DNA of 13,838 nt, from the NCBI GenBank assembly GCA_019241915.1, contig JAFAWI010000280.1, forward strand, positions 1 to 13,838, read 5' to 3'. The notes beneath the pieces were generated by a model. The model did no database searches. It was not told the DNA's origin and was given only the letters and a program-made list of their open reading frames with translations. Every line of letters begins with the position of its first letter. Positions within the stretch are counted from its first letter, which is position 1. Position numbers and translations under genes: made by a program. Of this stretch, positions 1 to 6,037 are shown in pieces. The DNA comes from Alphaproteobacteria bacterium. Lineage in GTDB: Bacteria; Pseudomonadota; Alphaproteobacteria; ATCC43930; CGMCC-115725.

Positions 1-52
1 ACAGCCGCTGTGCGACTTCGGTCTTGCCGACAATCCCGACGATTCCGCACAT
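1..52 (-). CDS. glmS: Glutamine-fructose-6-phosphate aminotransferase, N-terminus only (partial)
   Basis: The reverse strand from base 52 reads ATG followed by MCGIVGIVGKTEVAQRL and then leaves the window. MCGIVG is the hallmark N-terminus of the class II glutamine amidotransferase domain of GlmS; Cys2 becomes the catalytic N-terminal nucleophile after Met removal. GlmS converts fructose-6-phosphate and glutamine to glucosamine-6-phosphate in the cytoplasm, the first step toward UDP-GlcNAc. The start codon lies one base after the glmU stop codon, so the two genes are almost certainly one transcript and probably translationally coupled; no strong Shine-Dalgarno is visible in the end of glmU. 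Only 17 codons are visible, so the rest of the protein cannot be judged. Confidence 0.9.
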   Translation of the reverse strand, partial: MCGIVGIVGKTEVAQRL

Positions 53-53
53 C

Positions 54-1418
54 TTATTCGGCCGCCTTCCGGGTCATCCGTTCGCGGAAGCGCTTTGCCC
101 AGCCGGCGATGCCCTTCTGCTCGCTGCGCTCGACGGCCAGGCTGTCCGCTTCGACATCCTTCGTGATTACGGAACCAGCGCCCACCACTGCGCCATCACC
201 GATGCTCACCGGCGCGACCAGCGCGGTGTTGGAGCCGATGAACGCATTCCCGCCGATCACGGTGCGGTGCTTGCCGAACCCGTCATAATTGCAGGTAATC
301 GTGCCGGCGCCGATATTGGTGCCGCCGCCGATGTCGCTGTCGCCGAGATAGGAGAGGTGATTGGCCTTGGCGCCGGCGCCGAGCCGGCTCGCCTTGACCT
401 CGACGAAATTGCCGACATGCACCTCGCGCTCCAGCACCGCGCCGGGGCGCAGCCGGGCGTACGGGCCGACGATCGCGCCCTCGCCGACAGCGGCGCCGTC
501 GAGGTGCGAGAACGAGCGGATGCGCGCGCCGTCGGCGACGCCGACCCCGGGGCCGAAAACCACGTTGGGCTCAACCACCACATCGCGGCCGAGCCGCGTG
601 TCGGCCGACAGGAACACCGTCTCCGGTGCGATCAAGGTTGCGCCTTCGGCCATTGCCCGGGCGCGCAGCCGCTCTTGCATCAGCGCTTCGGCCTGGGCCA
701 GCTCGGCGCGGGTGTTGACGCCCAGCACCTCCTCCGCCGGCAGCTCGACATGGGTGACCGCGAGGCCGCGGCCGCGCGCGATCGCGACGATGTCGGTCAG
801 GTAGAACTCGCGCTTCGCGTTGTTGTCGCCGATGCGGTCGACGAGATCGAACAGGTGCTCCGCGGCGACCGCCATGATGCCGCCGTTGCACAAGGTGATG
901 GCAGCCTCTTCGGGCGACGCGTCGCGAGCCTCGACAATGCGCTCGACCTCTCCGCACGCCGCGAGGACCACCCGGCCGTACGGGGTGGGGTCGACCGGCC
1001 GCATCCCGGCAACCGCGACGGCAGCCGTGCCGGATTCGCGGCGCGCCGCGAGCAGCTGCGCAATCGTCGCGGTTTGCAGCAGCGGCGTGTCGCCGTACAG
1101 CACGACGACGTCGGTGACCCTGGGAATCGCATCCTGCAGCGCTGCGCGCGCCGCGCGCACCGCATCGCCGGTGCCGCGCGGCGGGTGCTGGATCGCAACC
1201 GATGCCGGCGCGACAGCGGCGGCGGCCGCTTCCCGGTTCTGCCCGAGCACGACCACCGTCGCGGCCGGCCCCAGCGCTTCGAGCGCGGCCAGCACATGTC
1301 GCACCATCGGCCGGCCCGCAACCTCGTGCAGCGCTTTCGGCAGCGTGGATTGCATCCGGCTGCCCTCGCCCGCGGCAAGCACGATGGCGGCGAAGGTGCC
1401 GGAGGGGGACGAGGTCAT
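54..1418 (-). CDS. glmU: Bifunctional GlmU: GlcNAc-1-P uridylyltransferase / GlcN-1-P acetyltransferase
   Basis: GlmU acetylates glucosamine-1-phosphate and then transfers UMP to make UDP-GlcNAc, the precursor of peptidoglycan and lipid A. The 454-residue product matches the usual length of about 450-460. The N-terminal nucleotidyltransferase domain shows LAAGEGSRM (14-22) with Lys28, GTGDA (82-86), YGD with the metal-binding Asp110, FYLTDI (205-210) and GVNTRAEL (233-240). The C-terminal left-handed beta-helix (about 250-440) shows hexapeptide repeats, ARLRPG (321-326), KANHLSYLGD (351-360) whose His354 is the likely acetyltransfer base (His363 in E. coli), and CNYDG (376-380). Ser20 replaces the Thr usual in the first loop, a mild change. 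The reading frame stays open up to base 1523, but those 35 extra residues look like upstream noise, so the ATG at 1418 is chosen; its ribosome site is weak. glmS follows after one base. Confidence 0.96.
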   Translation of the reverse strand: MTSSPSGTFAAIVLAAGEGSRMQSTLPKALHEVAGRPMVRHVLAALEALGPAATVVVLGQNREAAAAAVAPASVAIQHPPRGTGDAVRAARAALQDAIPRVTDVVVLYGDTPLLQTATIAQLLAARRESGTAAVAVAGMRPVDPTPYGRVVLAACGEVERIVEARDASPEEAAITLCNGGIMAVAAEHLFDLVDRIGDNNAKREFYLTDIVAIARGRGLAVTHVELPAEEVLGVNTRAELAQAEALMQERLRARAMAEGATLIAPETVFLSADTRLGRDVVVEPNVVFGPGVGVADGARIRSFSHLDGAAVGEGAIVGPYARLRPGAVLEREVHVGNFVEVKASRLGAGAKANHLSYLGDSDIGGGTNIGAGTITCNYDGFGKHRTVIGGNAFIGSNTALVAPVSIGDGAVVGAGSVITKDVEADSLAVERSEQKGIAGWAKRFRERMTRKAAE

Positions 1419-1534
1419 TAGCGGCGGCCCGCAGCTGCTCCGTTGCGACACGCGGCAAGGTTGCACGAGCCTACCCCGCTGCCAACACACAGATTGTTGC
1501 GGAATATGAACGCGCCTGCGCAAACTCGATCGCG
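1419..1534. promoter_or_regulatory. Divergent glmU/gph intergenic region
   Basis: This 116-base gap must hold the start signals for both the glmU-glmS transcript and gph. On the minus strand a TTGCGC-like -35 sits near 1521-1526 but I see no convincing -10 at the right spacing; on the plus strand TTGCAC near 1462 is equally unsupported. No operator palindrome stands out. It is listed as the probable promoter region by position only. Confidence 0.4.
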
Positions 1535-2203
1535 ATGACGAAGTTCCTTTTGCTGTTCGACCTCGACGGCACGTTGGTCGACAGTGTCCCAGATTTGTGC
1601 GAGGTGCTTAATCTGGTCTTACGCGAGCATGGCTACGGCCCGCTGTCGCGCGACGCGGTGCGGCCGATGGTCGGCGATGGCGTCGTGCCGCTCGTGCTGC
1701 GCGGCTTTGCCGCCTGCGGCGGCAGCGAGGCCGAGGCGCGGGCGGCATTGCCCCATTACATCGCGCTCTACGAAGCCAACGCGACACGCTACAGCCGGCT
1801 CTATCCGGGCGTCCGCGAGACACTGCGTGCGCTGCGTGCGCAGGGTTACCGCACCGCGGTATGCACCAACAAATTGCAGGCGGCGACGCGCTCGGTGCTG
1901 CGCGGCTTTGAGATCGACGACCTGTTCGACGGCATTGCCGGCGGCGACCGCTATCCGGTGCGCAAACCCGATCCGGGCCACCTCACCCTGTTGATCGAGG
2001 AGTTGGGCGGCGAGGCCGGCCGCGCCGCCCTGATCGGCGACAGCGAGATCGATGCGGCCACGGCCAGAGCCGCAAGCATCCCCGCACTGCTGATGAGTTA
2101 CGGCTATGCCCGGGTTCCGCTGGAGGAACTCGGGGCCCGGCGGATACTCGATGCGTTCGATCAGCTTCCCGCCGCGCTTGTCAACCTCGGCTTCGCGCCA
2201 TAA
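1535..2203 (+). CDS. gph: HAD-family phosphatase, phosphoglycolate phosphatase type
   Basis: A 222-residue haloacid-dehalogenase-superfamily phosphatase. Motif I is FDLDGTLVDS (8-17) with nucleophile Asp9 and acid/base Asp11; motif II is Thr111 in CTNK; motif III is Lys144 in RKPDP; motif IV is IGDSEIDA (167-174) with Asp169 and Asp173. A four-helix cap lies at about 18-85, and the SYGY stretch (188-191) is typical of Gph-like members. Gph removes phosphate from 2-phosphoglycolate formed by DNA repair or oxygenation; related HAD enzymes act on other small phosphoesters, so the substrate is inferred. The start is the ATG 8 codons before motif I; the frame is open much further upstream, but that stretch is antisense to glmU. 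No clear Shine-Dalgarno precedes the ATG. The gene is divergent from glmU across 116 bases, an arrangement I recall from other alphaproteobacteria. Confidence 0.88.
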   Translation: MTKFLLLFDLDGTLVDSVPDLCEVLNLVLREHGYGPLSRDAVRPMVGDGVVPLVLRGFAACGGSEAEARAALPHYIALYEANATRYSRLYPGVRETLRALRAQGYRTAVCTNKLQAATRSVLRGFEIDDLFDGIAGGDRYPVRKPDPGHLTLLIEELGGEAGRAALIGDSEIDAATARAASIPALLMSYGYARVPLEELGARRILDAFDQLPAALVNLGFAP

Positions 2204-2211
2204 GAAGGCGA

Positions 2212-2229
2212 CGCGCCCGGGTGGGCGCG
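2212..2229. terminator. Hairpin between convergent gph and peptidoglycan-binding gene
   Basis: A 7-bp perfect GC stem, CGCGCCC (2212-2218) with GGGCGCG (2223-2229), closes a four-base loop. It lies 9 bases past the gph stop and 13 bases past the stop of the opposing gene, the position expected for a bidirectional terminator. Neither side has a strong T run (only a short CTTT toward 2240 on the plus strand), so it may be a weak or assisted terminator. Confidence 0.5.
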
Positions 2230-2241
2230 CCGCTTGTGGCT

Positions 2242-2928
2242 TTAACGGCTGTTTGCCGAACTGGTCGGGTTCTGCGCGCCGTTGCCCCGATACGGGTTGC
2301 TGCCGGTCATCGGCTGCGTCCCGCCGGCGGCCGCGCCGCTGGTCGGGCTGGCGCTGGTCGGGCTGGCGCCCATCAGCCGGTCCATCGTCGGCTGATCGAA
2401 CTGCGCGGTTTCCGGCAGGCCCTGTTCGTGCTGGAACTTCATCAGGGCGGTCTGGGTCTCGGGACCGACGACCCCGTCCACTGCGCCGTTATAGAGGCCC
2501 TGCTGCTTCAGCTGCTGCTGTGCCTGCTGGACTTCCGACCGGTCTTGCGGCCCGCCCATCTGACCCTGGTTCATCCGATCCTGGTTCATCTGCGCCTGGT
2601 TGTTCGGCGGCCGGTATTGGTTTGGCGACTGGCCCTGGCCTTGGTTCATCTGAGCCTGGCTCGCGGTGGGCGTCTGGTTCGGATACTGGCCTTGGTTCTG
2701 CTGCCCGTTCGCCTGCGGCCGGTAGCCGCTCGGGGTCGACATCGCGCCCGGGTTCTGCATCGCATTTGGCTGCTGCCCTGAATTGGGCGGGGTCATCTGA
2801 GTGCTCGGCGTCCCCGGGGCGGCCGTATTGGGCGTTGTCGACGGGCCCGCGCTCGACTGCGCCTGGGCCAAGCCGGCCATGCCGAGGCCTGCGGCGAGCG
2901 CCACGGCAGCGGTGAGTGTGCGGTTCAT
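2242..2928 (-). CDS. Exported peptidoglycan-binding-domain protein with Asn/Gln/Met-rich linker
   Basis: A 228-residue protein predicted to be exported. Residues 1-24 form a signal peptide (MNR, then an Ala/Leu/Gly core ending AQAQ). Residues about 25-130 are low complexity, rich in Asn, Gln, Pro, Met and Gly, with QAQMNQ repeated at 91-96 and 111-116 and further MNQ units nearby. Residues about 133-187 match a peptidoglycan_binding_1 domain: QQQLKQQGLYNGAVDG, then GPETQTALMKFQ and LPETAQFDQPTMDRL. The tail from 188 is again Ser/Ala/Gly/Thr rich. No catalytic domain is present, so the likely role is wall binding or a periplasmic structural protein. The ATG at 2928 is preceded by GGAG 7 bases upstream; the 20 residues possible further upstream run through the terminator hairpin and are rejected. 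It lies downstream of the MBL hydrolase on the same strand. Confidence 0.85.
   Translation of the reverse strand: MNRTLTAAVALAAGLGMAGLAQAQSSAGPSTTPNTAAPGTPSTQMTPPNSGQQPNAMQNPGAMSTPSGYRPQANGQQNQGQYPNQTPTASQAQMNQGQGQSPNQYRPPNNQAQMNQDRMNQGQMGGPQDRSEVQQAQQQLKQQGLYNGAVDGVVGPETQTALMKFQHEQGLPETAQFDQPTMDRLMGASPTSASPTSGAAAGGTQPMTGSNPYRGNGAQNPTSSANSR
2575..2662 (-). repeat. Degenerate short repeat coding for QAQMNQ/MNQ units
   Basis: Inside the linker of the peptidoglycan-binding protein the plus strand carries TTGGTTCATCTGAGCCTG at 2641-2658 and CTGGTTCATCTGCGCCTG at 2581-2598, which differ at two positions, plus a shorter GGTTCATCCG copy just before 2581. They encode the repeated QAQMNQ and MNQDRMNQ units. 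This suggests local duplication or slippage producing a flexible linker. Confidence 0.6.
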
Positions 2929-2949
2929 GCTGCGTCTCCACGATTGACC

Positions 2950-2992
2950 AAAACAGGGTGGCCCGACCAGCGATGCGGATCGGGCCATCCTG
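2950..2992 (-). terminator. Strong intrinsic terminator after the MBL hydrolase
   Basis: On the minus strand a 13-bp stem, CAGGATGGCCCGA (2992-2980) pairing with TCGGGCCACCCTG (2966-2954), encloses a 13-base loop and is followed directly by TTTT (2953-2950). Only one stem position is a G-U wobble. It is 49 bases past the MBL stop codon at 3041 and 22 bases before the start of the peptidoglycan-binding gene, so it also lies in the leader of that gene. Confidence 0.8.
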
Positions 2993-3040
2993 CTTTGCCA
3001 ACGGGACGCCGCCCGGATTGTTCCTGTCCCGCCCGGCCTG

Positions 3041-3919
3041 CTACGAAGCGAAATCGAAGCGGAAGGCGCTCTGGTGCGGCCGGATGTGGCCGACAGTCGG
3101 AGCCGGAAAATGCGCCGGCAGAATCAGCGCGCCGCTGTCAGCGTGCTCCTCGATCAGCCGGGTGCGGCTGACCCGCGACAGCGCCGGATCGGTACAGGCC
3201 ATCGTCGACCAGGCGGGTTTGATGCATTGCAGCGGGTGGTGCAGCACGTCGCCGATAAAGACGCCGCTTGCCCCGCCCGAACGCGCATGGATCACGACGT
3301 TGCCCGGGGTGTGACCGGGGTAGGCTTCGAACCACAGCCCGTCGTCGAGCGCGTAATCGTCGCCGACCAGCAGCGCCTGCCCGGTCTTGACCACCGGCAG
3401 AATGCTGTCCTCGAACGCCAGCGCGTGCGGCGAATCGGCGCCGCTCGCGTGAAAGTCCTGCCAGTGGTCGTATTCCGTCTTTGCCATCACGTATTTCGCA
3501 TTGGGAAAGGTCGGGACCCAGCTTCCGTTCTGGAGCCGCGTGTTCCACCCGACATGGTCCCAATGCAGATGCGTGCACATCACGTAATCGACTTCCTCAG
3601 GGCGGATGCCGAGGCGGGCGAGATCGTCGATGAACGGGCCGCGCATGCGGTGGAATTGCGGCCGGCTCGGGCGGTCTTTGTCATTGCCGATGCAGGAATC
3701 GATCAGGATCGTGTGGCGGCCTGTGCGCACGACAAAGCTGTGAAAGCTGAACATCAGCTTGCCGGTGCCGGGTTCGATCAGCCGCGGGCCGAGCAGCTCG
3801 GCATTCTCGCTCACCACCGCGGGGTCGAAATCGGGAAAGAAATCGGCCGGTGCGAAGAACGGGCCTTCGTAATCGGCGATGCGGTCGACGGCGAATTCGC
3901 CGATGCGGATGGCTGGCAT
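3041..3919 (-). CDS. Metallo-beta-lactamase-fold hydrolase
   Basis: A 292-residue MBL-fold hydrolase with a complete di-metal site: THLHWDH (116-122; His117, His119, Asp121, His122), His203 in GHTPGN, the bridging Asp224 in IGDVLHH, and His270 in PAHF. The family includes AHL lactonases, organophosphate hydrolases and many uncharacterised esterase-like enzymes; this layout of HxHxDH, GHTPGN, GDVLHH and AHFP is common in soil proteobacterial members. The substrate is unknown. There is no signal peptide, so it is probably cytoplasmic. The start has GGGAG 7 bases upstream and is followed at once by a typical MBL N-terminus. A strong terminator follows the gene, so it is likely a single-gene transcript. 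It is divergent from the EF-hand gene across 116 bases. Confidence 0.88.
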   Translation of the reverse strand: MPAIRIGEFAVDRIADYEGPFFAPADFFPDFDPAVVSENAELLGPRLIEPGTGKLMFSFHSFVVRTGRHTILIDSCIGNDKDRPSRPQFHRMRGPFIDDLARLGIRPEEVDYVMCTHLHWDHVGWNTRLQNGSWVPTFPNAKYVMAKTEYDHWQDFHASGADSPHALAFEDSILPVVKTGQALLVGDDYALDDGLWFEAYPGHTPGNVVIHARSGGASGVFIGDVLHHPLQCIKPAWSTMACTDPALSRVSRTRLIEEHADSGALILPAHFPAPTVGHIRPHQSAFRFDFAS

Positions 3920-3985
3920 GCGAAGGCTCCCCGAGAGGCTGAATTCGAGACCTTAGCGCCTCCGCACCGACGCTACAGCGGAAAG

Positions 3986-4014
3986 TTGCCGCGCCGGGGC
4001 CGCTTCGCTACGCT
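3986..4014 (+). promoter_or_regulatory. Candidate sigma-70 promoter for the EF-hand/VOC pair
   Basis: TTGCCG (3986-3991) is separated by 17 bases from TACGCT (4009-4014), 21 bases before the GTG start of the EF-hand gene. The match to consensus is moderate (4 of 6 and 3 of 6), and the call rests mainly on correct spacing and placement. Confidence 0.3.
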
Positions 4015-4020
4015 TTGTGC

Positions 4021-4026
4021 AGGAGG
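4021..4026 (+). promoter_or_regulatory. Shine-Dalgarno that fixes a GTG start
   Basis: A perfect AGGAGG lies 9 bases before GTG at 4036. It decides in favour of the GTG over the TTG at 4015, which lies upstream of this site. Confidence 0.8.
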
Positions 4027-4035
4027 CAAGAGCGC

Positions 4036-4308
4036 GTGCGAACAGTCGCAATCGGGATCCTGTTGGGGCTGAGCGCGGGCGCGGCGCTGGCGCAAGGTTC
4101 CGCGCCGTCGGCAGCGCCCAACGGCAGCGCGGCGGTCGGCATCGCGCGTGACGACTACATCGCCAAGGCCAAAGAGGCTGCCGAAAAGCGCGCCGCCAAA
4201 CGCTTCGACGCGATGGACGCCAACCACGACGGCGTGCTGACCGGCGATGAGGTTGCCGCCTACCGTGCCGCGCATCCGCGCAAGAAGCGGAACGAGCCGG
4301 AGCAATAG
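4036..4308 (+). CDS. Small exported EF-hand calcium-binding protein
   Basis: A 90-residue protein. Residues 1-20 form a signal peptide (VRT then a hydrophobic Ile/Leu/Gly/Ala core ending ALAQ). A Ser/Ala/Pro spacer follows, then a charged helix (about 38-58), then one canonical EF-hand loop, DANHDGVLTGDE (61-72), with ligand positions Asp61, Asn63, Asp65, Val67 and Glu72. The tail is basic (RKKR). Small single-hand proteins of this sort occur widely in alphaproteobacterial periplasms; the charged helix before the loop may form the first half of a pair in a dimer. Function is unknown beyond probable calcium binding. GTG start with a strong AGGAGG. The VOC-family gene follows after 25 bases on the same strand. 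Confidence 0.8.
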   Translation: MRTVAIGILLGLSAGAALAQGSAPSAAPNGSAAVGIARDDYIAKAKEAAEKRAAKRFDAMDANHDGVLTGDEVAAYRAAHPRKKRNEPEQ

Positions 4309-4333
4309 CGCGAACCAGCAGGAGGAGCGAGCC

Positions 4334-4771
4334 ATGCCGGACGACGTGAAGATTTTGAGCCAGGCGGTAAACCCGGCGCTCACCGTGACCGGGCTCGACC
4401 ATGTCGTGTTGCGGGTCGCCAGCCTGGAGCGCGCGATCCGGTTCTACGGCGACGTCCTCGGCTGCCCGGTCGAGCGCGAACTGGAAACGCCGCGCCTCGT
4501 GCAGATGCGCGCCGGCGCTTCCATGATCGACCTGGTGCCCTGCGAACCGGGCGAGGCGCCGGGCGTGTCGATGGGCGGCCGGAACATGGATCATTTCGCG
4601 GTGCGCATCGCCAAAATGGATGCGCCGGCGCTGACCGCGCACCTCGCCAAATACGACATCGACGCCGGCGAAGTGGGCCGCCGCTACGGCGCCGAGGGCT
4701 ACGGCTCGTCGGTCTATATCACCGATCCCGACGGCAACACCGTGGAGCTGAAAGGCCCGCCGGAGGCCTAG
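4334..4771 (+). CDS. VOC-superfamily (glyoxalase/bleomycin-resistance fold) protein
   Basis: A 145-residue single-unit VOC protein, the usual size for this fold. The opening GLDHVVLRV with LERAIRFYGDVLG (20-43) and the closing DPDGNTVELKG (131-141) are characteristic of the two beta-alpha-beta-beta-beta halves. Candidate metal ligands are His23, Asp66 (in SMIDLVP, where Glu or Gln is more usual), His87 (NMDHFAV) and Glu138. Members include glyoxalase I, extradiol dioxygenases and fosfomycin-resistance proteins; nothing here selects a substrate. The ATG has GGAGGAG (4321-4327) 6 bases upstream. It is probably co-transcribed with the EF-hand gene 25 bases before it, though the two share no obvious function. 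Confidence 0.85.
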   Translation: MPDDVKILSQAVNPALTVTGLDHVVLRVASLERAIRFYGDVLGCPVERELETPRLVQMRAGASMIDLVPCEPGEAPGVSMGGRNMDHFAVRIAKMDAPALTAHLAKYDIDAGEVGRRYGAEGYGSSVYITDPDGNTVELKGPPEA

Positions 4772-4781
4772 GCGCCAGACC

Positions 4782-4890
4782 TGTTTTCCACCCTCTCCGG
4801 GGAGACACAGGGCCGGGGTGAGGTGGGGAAGCGTCAGCGCACGCCCACCTCATCCTCCGTTGCTGCGCAACGGGCCCCTCCCTCTCTCCC
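4782..4890. repeat. REP-like intergenic element with tandem hairpins
   Basis: The gap between the VOC and hydrolase genes holds nested inverted repeats. One is a 13-bp stem of 4815-4827 with 4844-4856, nine bases perfect (TGAGGTGGG / CCCACCTCA). Right after it is CCGTTGC-TGC-GCAACGG (4857-4873), a 7-bp perfect hairpin. CCCTCTCC...GGGG/GGAGA and CCCTCCCTCTCTCCC tracts flank these. The look (CCCTCTCC, GGGGTGAGG, CTCTCCC blocks) is that of the dispersed palindromic repeats common between genes in alphaproteobacteria. It could also attenuate or terminate transcription from the VOC gene. Confidence 0.55.
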
Positions 4891-4918
4891 AAGCGGCGCA
4901 GACGGGTTCCTGCGGCGC

Positions 4919-4925
4919 AAGGAGG
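4919..4925 (+). promoter_or_regulatory. Shine-Dalgarno fixing the dehalogenase start
   Basis: AAGGAGG lies 6 bases before the ATG at 4932. This rejects the in-frame upstream start at 4818, whose extra 38 residues would be translated from the intergenic repeat. Confidence 0.75.
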
Positions 4926-4931
4926 CGACAG

Positions 4932-5810
4932 ATGACCGACTTCTTTCCCGGCTTTGCACAGCGGCAAGTGCAGACTGCAGGCGCCACGATCAATCTCGTC
5001 GTGGGCGGCAGCGGCCCGCCGCTGTTGCTGCTGCACGGGTACCCGCAGACGCATGCAATGTGGCGCAAGGTGGCGCCGCGTCTGGCCGATCGCTTCACTG
5101 TCGTCGCGCCCGATTTGCGCGGCTACGGCGACAGTTCGAAGCCGCCCGCCGGCGACGATTACGCTCATTACTCCAAGCGGGCGCTGGCGCAGGACCAGGT
5201 CGAGACGATGGCGGCGCTCGGCTTCGAGCGGTTTGCGGTCGCCGGTCACGATCGCGGTGCGCGGGTCACCCATCGGTTGCTGCGCGACCACGGCGACAAG
5301 ATCACCCGCGCCGCCTCGCTCGACATCGTGCCGACGCTCTATCGCTTCGAGACGATCGACCAGAAGGCTGCGACGGGCAGCTGGCACTGGTTTTTTCTGA
5401 TCCAGGGCCGCGGCCTGCCCGAGCACATGATCGGCGGCGACCCGGAATTCTTCCTGCGCCACATGTTCGGCAGCCTGCTGCGCGACGCGGGCGCAATCGA
5501 GCCGGCGGCGTTTGCCGAATATTTGCGCTGCTTCAAGAACCTCGAGACGATCCGCGCGACCTGCGACGAGTACCGCGCCGGCGCCTCGATCGACCTCATC
5601 CATGACCGCGCCGACCTGGCGCAGAAGGTCGCGGTGCCGATGCTGATCCTGTGGGGTGCGCATTCGGGCCAGGGCGCCGGTTATGACATGCTCCGGGTGT
5701 GGCGCGACCACGCCACGGACGTGCGCGGGCACGCGATCGACAGCGGCCATTTCATCCCGGAAGAAAAGCCGGATGAGGTTTGCGCGGCATTGCGGGAGTT
5801 CTTTTCTTAG
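4932..5810 (+). CDS. Alpha/beta-hydrolase, probable haloacetate (fluoroacetate) dehalogenase
   Basis: A 292-residue alpha/beta-hydrolase with the full signature of fluoroacetate dehalogenases, enzymes that replace the halogen of haloacetates with hydroxyl, giving glycolate. The oxyanion segment is HGYPQTHAMW (35-44). The nucleophile motif is GHDRGAR (105-111): Asp107, with Arg108 and Arg111 placed to hold the carboxylate. Asp131 and His273 (SGHFIPEE) complete the triad. His152, Trp153 and Tyr214 (DEYRAGA) match the halide pocket of RPA1163 (from memory: Asp110, Arg111, Arg114, Asp134, His155, Trp156, Tyr219, His280). An Asp nucleophile separates it from esterases; epoxide hydrolases share the Asp but lack the paired arginines and His-Trp. 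Family assignment is strong; the actual substrate is inferred. It is cytoplasmic, with no signal peptide. Strong ribosome site; probably transcribed alone. Confidence 0.87.
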   Translation: MTDFFPGFAQRQVQTAGATINLVVGGSGPPLLLLHGYPQTHAMWRKVAPRLADRFTVVAPDLRGYGDSSKPPAGDDYAHYSKRALAQDQVETMAALGFERFAVAGHDRGARVTHRLLRDHGDKITRAASLDIVPTLYRFETIDQKAATGSWHWFFLIQGRGLPEHMIGGDPEFFLRHMFGSLLRDAGAIEPAAFAEYLRCFKNLETIRATCDEYRAGASIDLIHDRADLAQKVAVPMLILWGAHSGQGAGYDMLRVWRDHATDVRGHAIDSGHFIPEEKPDEVCAALREFFS

Positions 5811-6037
5811 CCTATTGCCCTCCCGCTCAATCAGTCTCCCTCTGAAGGCAGGTCCCTCCGGCACTTCGAAGGACGTGCCGGCCTTTGGTGTCCTCCCGAC
5901 CCGACCGCGGCAAGGTTCCCCAGCTCTGGAGCGCACGCCCTGGCGGTCGGGCGGATGCTGAAGGAAGCGGCGCCGTCGCGCGTGCCGTCACCTCGGCCCT
6001 GGCCAAAGAAGCCTCACCTCCGGGCGCATGCCAACCC
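5811..6037. other. 227-base convergent gap without a supported gene
   Basis: This lies between the stop of the dehalogenase and the stop of the enoyl-CoA hydratase. Open frames through it lack ribosome sites and family features, so no gene is called. It contains the hairpin at 5858-5881 and a 9-bp perfect inverted repeat CCCGACCGC (5900-5908) / GCGGTCGGG (5943-5951) spaced by 34 bases. Its function is not evident. Confidence 0.6.
5858..5886 (+). terminator. Possible terminator after the dehalogenase
   Basis: CCGGCAC (5858-5864) and GTGCCGG (5875-5881) form a 7-bp perfect stem with a 10-base loop, followed by CCTTT (5882-5886). It sits 47 bases past the stop codon at 5810. The T run is short, so this is a weak candidate. 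Confidence 0.4.

Noticed and set aside
24..1421. 465-residue plus-strand open frame opposite glmU
   Set aside because: It mirrors glmU almost exactly, has no family motif and arises from G/C-rich third positions; glmU has every catalytic motif.
1419..1523. Upstream extension of glmU by 35 residues
   Set aside because: The extra residues have no GlmU similarity, while the ATG at 1418 gives the standard N-terminus and length.
2575..2662. CRISPR-like or tandem-repeat array
   Set aside because: The repeats are few, degenerate and in frame inside a protein linker, with no regular spacers.
3074..4072. 332-residue plus-strand frame opposite the MBL hydrolase
   Set aside because: Antisense shadow with Arg/Asp/His-rich composition and no motif; the minus strand carries an intact metal site.
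4719..5936. 405-residue minus-strand frame opposite the dehalogenase
   Set aside because: Antisense shadow without a ribosome site; composition is that of reversed coding DNA.
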